From positions 1-16,173 of the forward strand of contig JAEYAL010000115.1 of NCBI GenBank assembly GCA_023404805.1: a DNA stretch of 16,173 nucleotides, in the 5' to 3' direction. Made by a program: the position numbers and the translations under genes. This document shows positions 15,950 through 16,173 of this stretch, in pieces. The stretch comes from Actinomycetes bacterium (GTDB taxonomy: Bacteria > Actinomycetota > Thermoleophilia > Solirubrobacterales > Solirubrobacteraceae). The notes under the pieces are model-generated. The model made no database searches, was not told where the DNA came from, and worked only from the letters and a program-made list of their open reading frames with translations. Each line of letters starts with the position of its first letter. The first letter of the stretch is position 1.

Positions 15950-16173
15950 ATGACTCCCCCACCTCCGCCTCCGTCCGAGGTCGATCCGACGACCCGCTTG
16001 ATCCTCGCGCGGCTCGCCTCACGCGGCGGGGCGCTTGCCGGCGCGCCGCAGCCGCGACCTGCGGGCTGGCGCGGCACCCGGGTGGGAAACACCTTCTTCC
16101 CTGCCCTGCGGCCCGACGGCAAGCCGACGCGCTTGGAGGCCAGCGCACTCTCCGCGGCGTTGATCGCGGCGAC
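15950..16173 (+). CDS. Start of an unrecognised gene, cut by the right edge
   Basis: An open frame of 74 codons from ATG 15950 runs off the window. The N-terminus is Pro-rich, then SEVDPTTRLILARLASRG, and later GTRVGNTFFPALRPDGKPTR. Third codon positions are strongly G/C, as in the real genes here. GGTGG four bases before the ATG could be a ribosome site. It is divergent from pstS and shares the PHO-box region. No family recognised; competing minus-strand frames here would run through the PHO repeats and look less likely. Confidence 0.5.
   Translation, partial: MTPPPPPPSEVDPTTRLILARLASRGGALAGAPQPRPAGWRGTRVGNTFFPALRPDGKPTRLEASALSAALIAA

Noticed and set aside
15880..16148. Two minus-strand open frames at the right edge
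   Set aside because: They are antisense to the plus-strand frame from 15950, one runs into the PHO-like repeats, and both have basic low-complexity products.

Overview
The window is a very GC-rich, gene-dense bacterial chromosome segment. It uses many GTG and TTG starts and has 1-4 base overlaps between co-directional genes. GC content, codon use, the protein families (BKACE, DUF5519, actinobacterial-type small membrane proteins) and repeated TAnnnT elements 6-7 bases before start codons all suggest an actinobacterium. My best guess is Thermoleophilia/Solirubrobacterales, but this is inferred from protein style and not from a marker gene. No rRNA, tRNA, CRISPR array, insertion sequence or phage gene was seen.

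Left part (1-3944): a small four-helix membrane protein runs convergently into, and overlaps the 3' end of, an ABC-F ATPase with a long Asn/Gly/Ala-rich linker. Divergent from the ABC-F gene is a DUF5519 ('luciferase domain') gene. Its promoter has the 19-base spacer and inverted repeat typical of MerR/SoxR-family control. A class I SAM-dependent methyltransferase follows.

Middle part (3980-10001): a two-gene operon on the minus strand encodes a GMC oxidoreductase and, overlapping by ATGA, an aldonolactone-oxidase-like flavoprotein. A sigma70-like promoter precedes it. Next on the minus strand is a crotonase-fold protein lacking one catalytic Glu, coupled by GTGA overlap to an exported alpha/beta-hydrolase. 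Divergent from these is an 88-residue exported or membrane protein. It meets a BKACE (DUF849) gene convergently at a perfect 12-bp terminator hairpin.

Right part (10080-15775, minus strand): a phosphate-uptake operon in the order pstS-pstC-pstA-pstB. It continues without a gap into three accessory genes: a lipoprotein with an FxLYD-like domain, a membrane protein with a cytosolic-side zinc ribbon, and a soluble coiled-coil protein ending in a zinc ribbon. Every junction from pstC onward is a 1-4 base overlap, so the seven genes look like one unit. phoU is absent from the expected place. Upstream of pstS lie three 11-bp-spaced repeats that look like a PHO box, which would place the whole operon, including the unnamed genes, under phosphate control. 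A gene cut by the right edge starts divergently at 15950.

The most novel-looking material is the three-gene tail of the pst operon. Second is the MerR-type, apparently leaderless promoter of the DUF5519 gene.
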